Origin: Bacteroidota bacterium
GTDB lineage: Bacteria; Bacteroidota; Ignavibacteria; Kryptoniales; JAKASW01
NCBI GenBank assembly: GCA_021825585.1
Contig: JAKAGT010000001.1
Span: 186,001-250,000 of the forward strand
Direction of reading: 5' to 3'
DNA: 64,000 nt
The notes under the pieces are model-generated. The model was not told the DNA's origin, searched no databases, and saw only the letters and a list, made by a program, of their open reading frames with translations. This document shows positions 11,924 to 20,178 of this stretch, piece after piece (positions within the stretch are counted from its first letter, which is position 1; every line of letters starts with the position of its first letter). The position numbers were made by a program, and so were the translations under genes.

Positions 11924-12358
11924 ATGGAAACGGCAAGGCAGAAGTTCGAGGACTACCTGCGCGAGGAAAACTATCGCGTCACTCCTGAACGATTTGAGGT
12001 TCTGGATGCGGTCATGGCCACGAGCGGGCATTTCGATGCCGACGAGCTCTTCCTGACATTGAAAAAGACCGGGAGCAAGGTCTCAAGGGCCACGGTCTAC
12101 AATACGCTCGACATCCTTGAAGAATGCGAGCTGGTGTTCAAGACCCGGCTGAAGGACCACGGCTCAAGATTCGAGAAGGCGTTCGGCCGGTCACACCACG
12201 ACCACCTTGTGTGCGTTAAGTGCGGGAAGATTGTCGAGTTCGTGGATGATGGGATCGAACAGGCACAACAGGCGATTGCGAAGAGGTTCAAGTTCACGCT
12301 CATCAGCCACTCTCACCAGATTTTCGGATTGTGCCCGGACTGTAAGAACGTAGAGTAG
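11924..12358 (+). CDS. fur: Fur family transcriptional regulator
   Basis: A 144-residue regulator. The N-terminal winged helix contains RVTPERFEVLDAV and SRATVYNTLDIL, the DNA-recognition helix of the Fur family. Metal-binding features follow: GRSHHDHLVC, then two C-x2-C pairs (CVKCG and CPDC) forming a structural zinc site. The family uses Fe(II), Mn(II), Zn(II) or peroxide sensing. The neighbouring feoA-feoB genes make iron the likely signal. I chose the ATG at 11924 over the in-frame ATG at 11780. It gives normal family length and starts just before the conserved region, and the 48-codon extension would cover a candidate operator. Confidence 0.9.
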   Translation: METARQKFEDYLREENYRVTPERFEVLDAVMATSGHFDADELFLTLKKTGSKVSRATVYNTLDILEECELVFKTRLKDHGSRFEKAFGRSHHDHLVCVKCGKIVEFVDDGIEQAQQAIAKRFKFTLISHSHQIFGLCPDCKNVE

Positions 12359-12414
12359 CGGAGGGTTCCGATTTCAAAATGACGACTTTCAGAGATTACT
12401 CCGGAGAAAAAAAG

Positions 12415-12675
12415 ATGACTGACACACCTGACGGGACCGCGTCACGATCCGCCGCTCAGACAAAAACCTTGAAGGACCTACTAGTCGGTGACTCGGCACA
12501 AATTGTGGATTTCCTCAAAGAGAACGATGCCGTCCGGAAGATCGAAGCGATGGGTCTGAGACGCGGCAAGAAAATCACGATCATGCAGAAGATGGGACGG
12601 GGCATCGTCGTAAAAACCAGCAATTCGAGGATCGTGATCACGTCCGATGTGGCGAAGGACATAGAGGTAAAATGA
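12415..12675 (+). CDS. feoA: Ferrous iron transport protein A (FeoA)
   Basis: A small SH3-like protein of 86 residues. TLKDLLVGDSAQIV, EAMGLRRGKKITIMQKMG and RIVITSDVAKDIEV are typical FeoA segments. FeoA is a cytosolic accessory of the FeoB ferrous-iron importer. The ATG at 12415 has GGAG eight bases upstream. An alternative in-frame ATG at 12379 would add 12 residues and has GGAGGG at a longer distance. The stop overlaps the feoB start by ATGA. Confidence 0.9.
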   Translation: MTDTPDGTASRSAAQTKTLKDLLVGDSAQIVDFLKENDAVRKIEAMGLRRGKKITIMQKMGRGIVVKTSNSRIVITSDVAKDIEVK

Positions 12676-14789
12676 CGAAGAGCATCAAGGTAGCCATCGC
12701 GGGGAATCCGAACGTCGGGAAGACCACGTTGCTGAACCAGGCCGCGAAGACTAACCTCAAGGTCGGCAACTGGGCGGGCGTGACCGTCGAGAAGAAAGAG
12801 GGATTTCTCAATTACAAAGGCTGCGATATCCATTTCATAGATCTCCCGGGAATATATACGCTCGAGCCGCTTTCGGAAGACGAATGGATCGCATATAAGT
12901 TCATCGTTGAGGAGGAACCGGACGTAATCGTCAACGTAATCGAGACGACCAACGCGGAGCGGGACCTCCTTCTTACAACGGAGCTGCTGGAATTCGGGCG
13001 GCCGATGATAATTGCACTTAATATGTCCGATGAGGCCCGCAGGCTCGGAATCGAAGTAGACATAAGACATACCATCGAGCTCCTCGACGTTCGGGTCGTA
13101 GAAACCAACGGACGTAACGGCGAGGGGGTACAGGAGCTTCTCGATTCCATCATAGAAACCGCGAAAGCTCCGCATACGCCCAAAGCACCCACGTACAGCA
13201 CGGAGATCGAACAACTGCTGGAGAAAGTCCGGGAGGAAAATCCGAAGACACCGAACGTTCCGACGAACGGAAATCCGGCGGAGGCATCCCCGTGGACGAG
13301 CAACAAGCGGGCTCTGCTCAAACTCCTGACCGACAGCGACGGCCGATTCGAGGAGAAGGTCAGGCTTGAAAGGTCGTACAAGAAGAACATGGGCGACATC
13401 ATAAAGAACGAACGTTACGCGTTCGCCCACGGATTCTACAAGGAGGTCTTCAGGAAAAGGAGGCTCACCAACCGGGATATCACTGATAAGATCGACAAAG
13501 TCGCCCTGCATCCCGTATTGGGCTTTTTCGTCTTCCTTCTCGTCATATTCCTCCTGTTCAAAATATCATTCGATTTTTCGATGCCGTTCATGAACTGGAC
13601 GGAGGGCTTCATGACCGATTTCCTTTCGCCGCTCGCACTTTCGCTTTTGTCGCATGTCGGTGCCGGGAAGTGGCTTCCGGAATTTTTCTCGCAGGCAATC
13701 GTCGGAGGGGTGGGCTTCGTAATTACCTTCGTTCCGCTAATCGCGTTGATTTATTTCTTCCTCGCCCTGCTCGAAATGTCCGGCTACATGCCGAGGATCG
13801 CGTTCATCATGGACCGGTTCATGCACAAACTTGGCTTGCACGGCAAAGGAATGATCCCGCTGCTTCTAGGTTTCGGATGCAACGTTCCCGCGGTGATGGC
13901 GACAAGGACGCTGGAGAATAAACGAGACAAGCTCCTCGTGATGGCGATGATACCGTTCATGAGCTGCCCTGCCAGGCTCGTCGTCTTTTCATTCTTCGCG
14001 ATTCTCTTTTTCGCGCACCCGGCGGTGGTGATATTCGGCCTCTACTTTCTCGGAATCGCGATCGGACTCCTGACCGCATTCTTCCTGAGAAAGACGGCTT
14101 ACAGAGGAAAACTGTCTCACTTCGTGATGGAGCTGCCGCCTTACAGGGCACCGAGAATCAGGACTGTCCTTCAGATCGTCTGGGTACAGATCAAGAGTTT
14201 CCTTTACAGGGCCGGGACCGTGATTTTTGCGGCTTCCGTCGTGATCTGGATCCTGCTCAACACTCCGCCTAACATAAAGAGCCAATCGGACAGCGTCGCC
14301 GCTTACATCGGAAAGGCGATAACGCCGATCCTGGCACCGATAGGGATAAACGATTGGAGAATCTCCACGTCGCTCATCCCGGCATTTCTTGCCAGAGAAA
14401 TCGTCCTGAGTTCGATGGGGACAATCTATTCGGTGGACGTTCAGCAGAAAAACACCGAATTCCATTTCCTGCCCGCTCTGGAGCAGCAGGTGGAAGGGCT
14501 GGGTCAAGCGACCAAAGAGAGCTTCATGTCGCTTCTCACCCCGAGGATCGAGACGATGCAGACGACCGAGGGAGACCAGGGCCTGCGGAACGTAATCCGG
14601 TCGAGCTTCACGCCGGCGTCGGCCCTGTCATTCATGATATTTCTGTTGTTATATACTTCGTGTCTGGCAACCGTCGCCGTGATAGCACGAGAGGGAGGGA
14701 AAAAGTTTGCATTCCTTTTCCTCGCGTACAGTTTCGTCGCGGCGTGGGGAGTTGCCTTTATTGTGTACCATATCGGAGTCTTGTTATGA
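12672..14789 (+). CDS. feoB: Ferrous iron transport protein B (FeoB)
   Basis: A 705-residue inner-membrane Fe(II) importer. The N-terminal G domain has GNPNVGKTT (G1, residues 11-19), DLPG (G3) and NMSD (G4, the N-x-x-D form usual in FeoB). A linker of about 100 charged residues precedes the membrane part. The core includes two Gate segments with GFGCNVPAVMATR and later ALSFMIFLLLYTSCLATVAV; these repeated cysteine-containing motifs are known in the family. It overlaps feoA (ATGA) at the start and a tiny downstream gene (ATGA) at the end, forming one tightly packed unit under probable Fur control. Confidence 0.96.
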   Translation: MTKSIKVAIAGNPNVGKTTLLNQAAKTNLKVGNWAGVTVEKKEGFLNYKGCDIHFIDLPGIYTLEPLSEDEWIAYKFIVEEEPDVIVNVIETTNAERDLLLTTELLEFGRPMIIALNMSDEARRLGIEVDIRHTIELLDVRVVETNGRNGEGVQELLDSIIETAKAPHTPKAPTYSTEIEQLLEKVREENPKTPNVPTNGNPAEASPWTSNKRALLKLLTDSDGRFEEKVRLERSYKKNMGDIIKNERYAFAHGFYKEVFRKRRLTNRDITDKIDKVALHPVLGFFVFLLVIFLLFKISFDFSMPFMNWTEGFMTDFLSPLALSLLSHVGAGKWLPEFFSQAIVGGVGFVITFVPLIALIYFFLALLEMSGYMPRIAFIMDRFMHKLGLHGKGMIPLLLGFGCNVPAVMATRTLENKRDKLLVMAMIPFMSCPARLVVFSFFAILFFAHPAVVIFGLYFLGIAIGLLTAFFLRKTAYRGKLSHFVMELPPYRAPRIRTVLQIVWVQIKSFLYRAGTVIFAASVVIWILLNTPPNIKSQSDSVAAYIGKAITPILAPIGINDWRISTSLIPAFLAREIVLSSMGTIYSVDVQQKNTEFHFLPALEQQVEGLGQATKESFMSLLTPRIETMQTTEGDQGLRNVIRSSFTPASALSFMIFLLLYTSCLATVAVIAREGGKKFAFLFLAYSFVAAWGVAFIVYHIGVLL

Positions 14790-14887
14790 TTGGACAATTG
14801 GTATTCATGGCATCGCTGGCGATCGTCGCGGGGGCGGTTCTTTGGAGAGCCGTCAGGAAGAAGAGCAAGAAGAGCTGCTGCGAGTAA
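14786..14887 (+). CDS. FeoB-associated Cys-rich small membrane protein
   Basis: A 33-residue gene, easily missed, that starts with the ATGA overlapping the feoB stop. The peptide is one hydrophobic segment (LVFMASLAIVAGAVLW) followed by a very basic tail (RKKSKK) and a terminal CCE. This matches the layout of the FeoB-associated Cys-rich membrane proteins (PF12669), which take the FeoC position in many Feo operons. Only two cysteines are present, fewer than in many family members. The role is probably assisting FeoB at the membrane, inferred from family and position. Confidence 0.75.
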   Translation: MIGQLVFMASLAIVAGAVLWRAVRKKSKKSCCE

Positions 14888-14938
14888 AAGGCGAGGCCGG
14901 AAGCTGGAATTCGGCGATTGACCAGCCGACATTGTCTC

Positions 14939-17900
14939 TCATTTCCTGCTCCTGTTCTTCATAAGACATTCCCTCGTCCCGTTTCCTGCGAAGTACTCAC
15001 ACTCACCGCAATGAAGCGACTTATCCGGCAGGGTTCCTGCCTCAACTTCCGCGGACTTTATCCCCTGTACCATCAACCGGAGTTCTTCCTCGAAATCCGA
15101 CAAGTCCCCTCCCGAGTAGACCTTTCGAAGATAGTTACCGGGTTCGCGGGTGAATATTATCGTCACGTCGAATTCATTCTGCCCGGGCTTTAGATCGCGG
15201 CAGAGAAGCGCGTACAGCTTCATCTGTATTTCATAACCGGCATAGATTTCCTCTCGGGGCTTGTCCAGTCGATTCGTCTTGTAATCGAAAACATGAAATC
15301 CTTTTTCGTCCTCGACGAGAAGGTCGAGCGTGCCCGTTAGAAAGTCCTGCCCGAATCTGCGGGTTATAGTCTGCTCAAGATACTTCTTTCCATCTGCCCC
15401 GACTGCTTCGAGCGTCTTTAGCGCATTGCCGACGTCCTCGAATATCTCCGCCTTAAGAGCAACGGCATCCGCTTCGGAGAGATGCCGTCCAAATCCGGCA
15501 GACATTGCCAGTTTCACTGCATCCGCCACCGCTCCCTCGTCGCTACGGCCAACCGCTAAAATCCGCTCGAGTACGGAATGCACGAGACTGCCCTTCGCGG
15601 TCGAGAGAATTGTGTCGTCATACTCCTCCGACTTGAAATCGGATCCCGAAGATCTGAGATCGCGACCCGGAGTTCCTTCTTCTGTCCCATGATTTCCCCC
15701 GGAATGCCCCTTCGGGACACTTTCCATCTCGATTGATGGCATACCGAGCCGGTACCTCAGGAAATATTTTGTCGGACAGAGCTTGAAAGTCTGTAACAGA
15801 GTGGCGGAGTAGAATTCTCCCCCCGTGCCGGCAGGTATCTGTGTCAGCAACACTTCGCCCACTTCCCGTTTCCTGTCAGCCTCCTCAACCGCCCGAACCG
15901 GCACTACCGGAACGCCGCGGCGCATCAGAATCTTCCCTGATGGGAATTCGAGGTAGCCTGATGCGGGAGGCATAGAGAGATCGAACGTCCTGCTCAATAC
16001 ATCGGTGAATGAGTTGATACCGGAGATGCTTCCGGGTTTCTTAGACGATGTTGTCAGGATGAGTTTATCCATCGCCCTCGTGCACGCGACATAAAACAGC
16101 CTCGTAATCTCCGCCTGTTCGTTCATGCTCTCCAGTCTTTTGTAAAGAGAGAGAGAAGGGGGCACTTCGCTTCTTACGAAAGGCAGGATCCCGACGGCAT
16201 CGTTTATAACCATCTGTCTGCTTCTGTTGGATGTCGCATCGCAGAACGGCACGAATACCACGGGAAACTCGAGACCCTTCGCCGTGTGCACGGTCATAAT
16301 CTTCACTGCGTCGACTGCCTCTTCCACCGGCGCCTGTCCTTCACGCGCAGTTTCCTTCAAATATTTGATCCGTTCGACAAAATCGAAAAGATTGTTGAAA
16401 CCTCGCCCTTCGAATTCCCGGGCAATGCCGAGTAGTTTCCTGAGATTAGCGATTCGCTGATTAGCTGTCGGTGAGAGACGATAAGCGCCGAGCCAGCCGG
16501 TTCTCTCCAGGATCCTGTTTATCAGCTGAGGTATAGTCAATCTCTGCGCGAGCTGGATCTCTTCGCTGAGAATGTTCGCCGCATACCTGACGCTGTCGCC
16601 GGCGTCGTGCGATTCAGAGAGGCTGAGCAGTCTCCTAAAAAGTGTTGCCCCTTCGGACAGCGACATCCTGTACAGCTCGTTTTCCGATATTCCGAAGAAA
16701 GGCGAACGCAGAACCGTCAGCAGCGATATATCGGAATCATTATCGAGGAGGAACTTCAGGTAGTTTGTCAGGTCGAATATCTCTTGTGAGGAATAGAAAC
16801 CTATTCCCGATGACACGACGTACGGCACGCCGTACTTCGATAGGGCCTCTTCAAGCAGTGGAAGTCTCGAGCGCGTTCTGAGTAGTATCGCTATGTCGCC
16901 GTATGCGACCGGACGCGGCTGTTCGTTCGTTTTGACGGTCTTCACTGTTTCCCCGGAGTCGATCATAGCGCGGATTCTCGATGCCGTAAAGACTGCCTGG
17001 AGCTCGTTTGCACTTAGGCCGCCTTCATCCGCGCTCGCTTCCTCTTCGGCTTCAGATTCAGACCGCCCTGATTTTTGCGAAATGAAGATCTCAATCGAAT
17101 CCGCCGCTCCTCCAGGCCTGTGCGGGATTAGCGGTTTGTACGCAGTCTGGCTTGTAACGGGGAGGTCGATCGCCCCAAATATGTTGTCACCGGACATGGC
17201 CTTTTCGAAGACCGCGTTCACAAACCCCGCTATGTCGGAGTTCATGCGGAAACTTTCCAGGAGCGATACCGAAGCTCCGCTGGCAAGCTTCAGAAGATCT
17301 TCCTCAGCCTTTTTCGATACCTCAACCTGTGCGTTCCTGAACCGGTAGATCGACTGTTTCGGGTCGCCTACGACGAACAGCCTGGCGTCCCCGGCAAAAT
17401 TACCGAGAAGGCTCGTGAATATATCGTACTGCAGGAAGTTCGTGTCCTGGAACTCGTCTACCATGACATGAGTGAACCGTGAACGGAGTGTGTTTCTCAC
17501 AGACTCCTTTTCCCGCAGGAGGCGGAGCGTGAGTATCTGAAGGTCGTCGAAGTCGACCGCGCCGACTGAATATTTCTTCCTCGCATAGTTGTGGTCGCTT
17601 AGTTCGTAGAGAGCCAGAAGAGTCTTCAGCAGGTCGACGTAATCACTGAGAGCAGCCCCGTTCTCCTTCGAGTCTTTGACCACGGTGGAGACAGCGCGCA
17701 GGACGGACAAGGTTTCGGCCGCAGACCGCGACGCGCCATCTTCGACCGAGACTTCCCTCTTCCGGGGTGTCCCATCCTGCGTGAGTATCCTCTGGAGGAG
17801 ACCACTGAGTATTTCAAGAAGATCATCAGGCTTCACCCTGTCATCCGCAGCTGCGTCCTTCAAAGTCTCAAGATCACTACTGATATCGGCCTTCCTGAAT

Positions 17901-18592
17901 TTGACATTCTCCTGTACAGCTGCCGCTACGGCCCGGGCTAAACTAACCCAATGCTCTCTCACGGATTCCTCGTCGATGACGAGTCCTCTGCCGCTCAGTT
18001 TAATATGCTCGATCTTCTCGCGGTCGTCCAGCAGCCTCACCAGTATACCGAGCGTTTTCCTGTAGCCGATTCTGACCAGGAGATCGTTCACTCTCTTCAT
18101 CCCACCTGCCGGCAATCCAGTCCCGGCAGATCCGGGCCGCTCATCCGCAAGAGACTCTCTTATGGCCTCGTCACAAGCCTCTTCCTTCAAGGAAGACGCG
18201 TCGAAATCCTCGAGCACCTTGAAGTTCGCATCTATCTCCGCTTCGACCGGAAACTCACGCAGTACCTGGGAGCAAAATGAATGGATGGTGCTGATGTTCG
18301 CATCGAGCATCTGCTTTTTTGCATTTCTCAGGGACATGAGGACTTCGGGGCCCGTATTTCCTGCAGGAGAGAGTTCGGAGTTGATCCGCTGGACGATCTT
18401 CTGGCGCAGTTCGAGTGCGGCTTTCTCCGTAAAAGTCAGACACAGGATCCGGTCGACACCGGCGCCGCTCCTGACAGACTCAACATACCGCTCCACAAGC
18501 ACCCTGGTCTTTCCGGAACCCGCGCTAGCCGTTACGGAGATGTGTTTGTCGAGCGCGAGGGCCTTCTTCTGCTGTTCGGTCAACCCTGCCAT
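14939..18592 (-). CDS. addA: ATP-dependent nuclease subunit A (AddA-like helicase-nuclease)
   Basis: About 1217 residues. The N-terminus is a UvrD/PcrA superfamily 1A helicase: TEQQKKAL Q-motif, Walker A TASAGSGKT (residues 21-29), DEQ-box-like VMVDEFQDTN and VMTVHTAKGLEFPVVFV-type motif V. The C-terminus is a RecB-like nuclease (GTLDLLVEDEKG ... VFDYKTNRL). With AddB it would form the bacterial end-resection complex that prepares breaks for RecA. The ATG at 18592 opens directly on the Q-motif and overlaps the end of the upstream exonuclease gene by 13 bases. A longer frame (to 18661) would lie entirely within that gene. Confidence 0.92.
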   Translation of the reverse strand: MAGLTEQQKKALALDKHISVTASAGSGKTRVLVERYVESVRSGAGVDRILCLTFTEKAALELRQKIVQRINSELSPAGNTGPEVLMSLRNAKKQMLDANISTIHSFCSQVLREFPVEAEIDANFKVLEDFDASSLKEEACDEAIRESLADERPGSAGTGLPAGGMKRVNDLLVRIGYRKTLGILVRLLDDREKIEHIKLSGRGLVIDEESVREHWVSLARAVAAAVQENVKFRKADISSDLETLKDAAADDRVKPDDLLEILSGLLQRILTQDGTPRKREVSVEDGASRSAAETLSVLRAVSTVVKDSKENGAALSDYVDLLKTLLALYELSDHNYARKKYSVGAVDFDDLQILTLRLLREKESVRNTLRSRFTHVMVDEFQDTNFLQYDIFTSLLGNFAGDARLFVVGDPKQSIYRFRNAQVEVSKKAEEDLLKLASGASVSLLESFRMNSDIAGFVNAVFEKAMSGDNIFGAIDLPVTSQTAYKPLIPHRPGGAADSIEIFISQKSGRSESEAEEEASADEGGLSANELQAVFTASRIRAMIDSGETVKTVKTNEQPRPVAYGDIAILLRTRSRLPLLEEALSKYGVPYVVSSGIGFYSSQEIFDLTNYLKFLLDNDSDISLLTVLRSPFFGISENELYRMSLSEGATLFRRLLSLSESHDAGDSVRYAANILSEEIQLAQRLTIPQLINRILERTGWLGAYRLSPTANQRIANLRKLLGIAREFEGRGFNNLFDFVERIKYLKETAREGQAPVEEAVDAVKIMTVHTAKGLEFPVVFVPFCDATSNRSRQMVINDAVGILPFVRSEVPPSLSLYKRLESMNEQAEITRLFYVACTRAMDKLILTTSSKKPGSISGINSFTDVLSRTFDLSMPPASGYLEFPSGKILMRRGVPVVPVRAVEEADRKREVGEVLLTQIPAGTGGEFYSATLLQTFKLCPTKYFLRYRLGMPSIEMESVPKGHSGGNHGTEEGTPGRDLRSSGSDFKSEEYDDTILSTAKGSLVHSVLERILAVGRSDEGAVADAVKLAMSAGFGRHLSEADAVALKAEIFEDVGNALKTLEAVGADGKKYLEQTITRRFGQDFLTGTLDLLVEDEKGFHVFDYKTNRLDKPREEIYAGYEIQMKLYALLCRDLKPGQNEFDVTIIFTREPGNYLRKVYSGGDLSDFEEELRLMVQGIKSAEVEAGTLPDKSLHCGECEYFAGNGTRECLMKNRSRK

Positions 18593-19293
18593 TTTATTCC
18601 GGAGAGGAGTTCCTTCCATTTTCTGTAAAGCTGCGCCGTCGCGACGACATCGCCCATACAATAATCCGCTATCTCGGTATAACGCTTTGCCCTGAAATAA
18701 TCGTTAATGTCGTATCCCGTGATGCCGTGCGACTTCGGGCTCTCGATGCCGAACGATTTGCAGTAGAAATCAAGATTGAATTTCCGCGTGGTCCCGTGAT
18801 AAGTCAGCTCCTCGAGCAGGTCGACATGATGGGGCGACTGGTATCTTGTCCCCGCCATCAGGTCGCGCGACGGCCGTATGCCGAGTATAGCAGAGCGGAG
18901 CATTACAAAAGGGCAGTCGAAACTTCGCCCGTTAAACGTGACGAAATCGTCGAACTTCACGATATATTCCCAGAATTTCTCGAGTACCCTCTTCTCGTCG
19001 CCGCTTATGAAGAGATATGTCTTGTCACCTTCCTTCTTCTCCATTTCCGACTCTTCATCCGCGCAGTACAAAGATATGCCGTTTCCCGAATCGACGTTCA
19101 GGAGAGCGATCGCCACGACCTGAGCCGTCAGCGGCCAGAGATTCAACTGTTTGATAAGCTCATCTCTTACTTGTTGTCGCTTCTCTTCACTTTCCTCCTT
19201 CTCGGCATTTTTCATCAGGTAATCAATCTGCGCCTTGTCGAAGAGCTCAGGCGGAATGCCTGAAGTCTCGATGTCAAAAACAACCGCCGCCAT
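18580..19293 (-). CDS. Predicted DnaQ-like 3'-5' exonuclease (PolB exo2 type)
   Basis: A 237-residue RNase H-fold nuclease. Its acidic DEDD-type motifs are visible: VVFDIETSG (D7, E9; ExoI), FVTFNGRSFDCPF (ExoII) and YCMGDVVAT (ExoIII, Y-x3-D). The long spacing between motifs I and II matches predicted exonucleases related to the PolB exonuclease domain. The start at 19293 is supported by AGGAGG six bases upstream; an ATG-less extension to 19338 is unlikely. It overlaps addA by 13 bases, implying coupled translation and a role in the same repair process. Confidence 0.85.
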   Translation of the reverse strand: MAAVVFDIETSGIPPELFDKAQIDYLMKNAEKEESEEKRQQVRDELIKQLNLWPLTAQVVAIALLNVDSGNGISLYCADEESEMEKKEGDKTYLFISGDEKRVLEKFWEYIVKFDDFVTFNGRSFDCPFVMLRSAILGIRPSRDLMAGTRYQSPHHVDLLEELTYHGTTRKFNLDFYCKSFGIESPKSHGITGYDINDYFRAKRYTEIADYCMGDVVATAQLYRKWKELLSGIKWQG

Positions 19294-19350
19294 TTCCTGC
19301 CTCCTGACTTTTTGTGAGTTGAGATGAGATACAGCCAATGAAACGCACGA

Positions 19351-19839
19351 TTAATCTTCCGCGTCGATTTCCAGTTCAACAATGTTAAAACCCTTTCTCG
19401 ATTCGAGAACGCCGAAGACGACGCCCGCAAATACCATCACCATACCGGCGAGAAAAGCGGCAGTCGAGAGATAATGAAGTCCGACGAGCCCCTGGAACAA
19501 TGCCGCGCCTATAAGGAGCGAACTCAGGACGAACAATGCTGCAGCAGTGGTGTAACTCAGAACCGAATTCCTCACCAGTTTCGCCCGAATCCGCAGATGC
19601 TTCAACTGCCTCGCGGTGCTTTCCAGCCGGAGGTTTTCTTCCGGGGTGAACTCTCTCTCGCTTGTTTTCATGACAAGTCGACGCTTCTCGTCGTTTATCA
19701 GCCGAATTCGATTCACAACGCTGGAGTATTTATTGTTAGCCCCTAGCAGTAGCAGTCCGCACGCGCTGATCATGACTGCGGGCGAAAGCATAAGCTGAAT
19801 TAGTTTTGACGCATCGATAGTTTGATCTAGTAGAAACAT
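19351..19839 (-). CDS. DUF2721 family membrane protein
   Basis: A 162-residue integral membrane protein. It has an N-terminal hydrophobic segment (MLSPAVMISACGLLLLG), a charged cytosolic stretch (residues about 40-85, rich in R/K/E) and two C-terminal membrane segments (TTAAALFVLSSLLIGAAL and TAAFLAGMVMVFAGVVFG). The architecture fits DUF2721; function unknown. I placed the start at the ATG just before the first conserved segment. The frame is open further upstream, but that part has no membrane-protein character. AGGAGA lies rather far (about 24 bases) upstream, so the start is not certain. Confidence 0.8.
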   Translation of the reverse strand: MFLLDQTIDASKLIQLMLSPAVMISACGLLLLGANNKYSSVVNRIRLINDEKRRLVMKTSEREFTPEENLRLESTARQLKHLRIRAKLVRNSVLSYTTAAALFVLSSLLIGAALFQGLVGLHYLSTAAFLAGMVMVFAGVVFGVLESRKGFNIVELEIDAED

Positions 19840-20178
19840 ACTCAAAAGCCCATTTCGTGTTGGTTCTCCTTCACAATGCTGGTAATAATATAATGAATGT
19901 GGGGATATCCGTGGACAGGCGGCGGGCACAGTTTGCGGAGGCTCAGTCACGGCGCAATTTTCCGGCAAATTTGCGGGACGTGGGAAGGAAGAACGAATAT
20001 TTCGATCTTTCTTTGCCTCCTTCTCGGCTTCACTGGGACCACAACCCATCGATTATCGCCATGGTATGACTCACAATCGAGCTTTTGGCGAACCTCGGAC
20101 GAATGCTGAGAGAGTCAAGCTAACCCGCCAAAATAATATCCCGAAGGTCTGAGACCTTCGGGAGACTAAACCACAGAC
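19840..20178. other. Intergenic region, no gene seen
   Basis: 339 bases between the DUF2721 start and the S9 peptidase stop, both leftward. It holds the hairpin at 20140-20162 and presumably the DUF2721 promoter. No convincing coding sequence was found on either strand. Confidence 0.5.
20140..20162 (-). terminator. Terminator hairpin of the S9 peptidase gene
   Basis: CCCGAAGGTCT and AGACCTTCGGG form a near-perfect palindrome just downstream of the leftward S9 gene. On the minus strand it is followed by ATATTATTTTGG, a usable U-rich tail. Confidence 0.65.

Noticed and set aside
12456-13511. A 351-codon open frame antisense to feoA/feoB
   Set aside because: It mirrors the codon pattern of feoB on the other strand, has no family motif or ribosome site, and the plus-strand proteins are certain.
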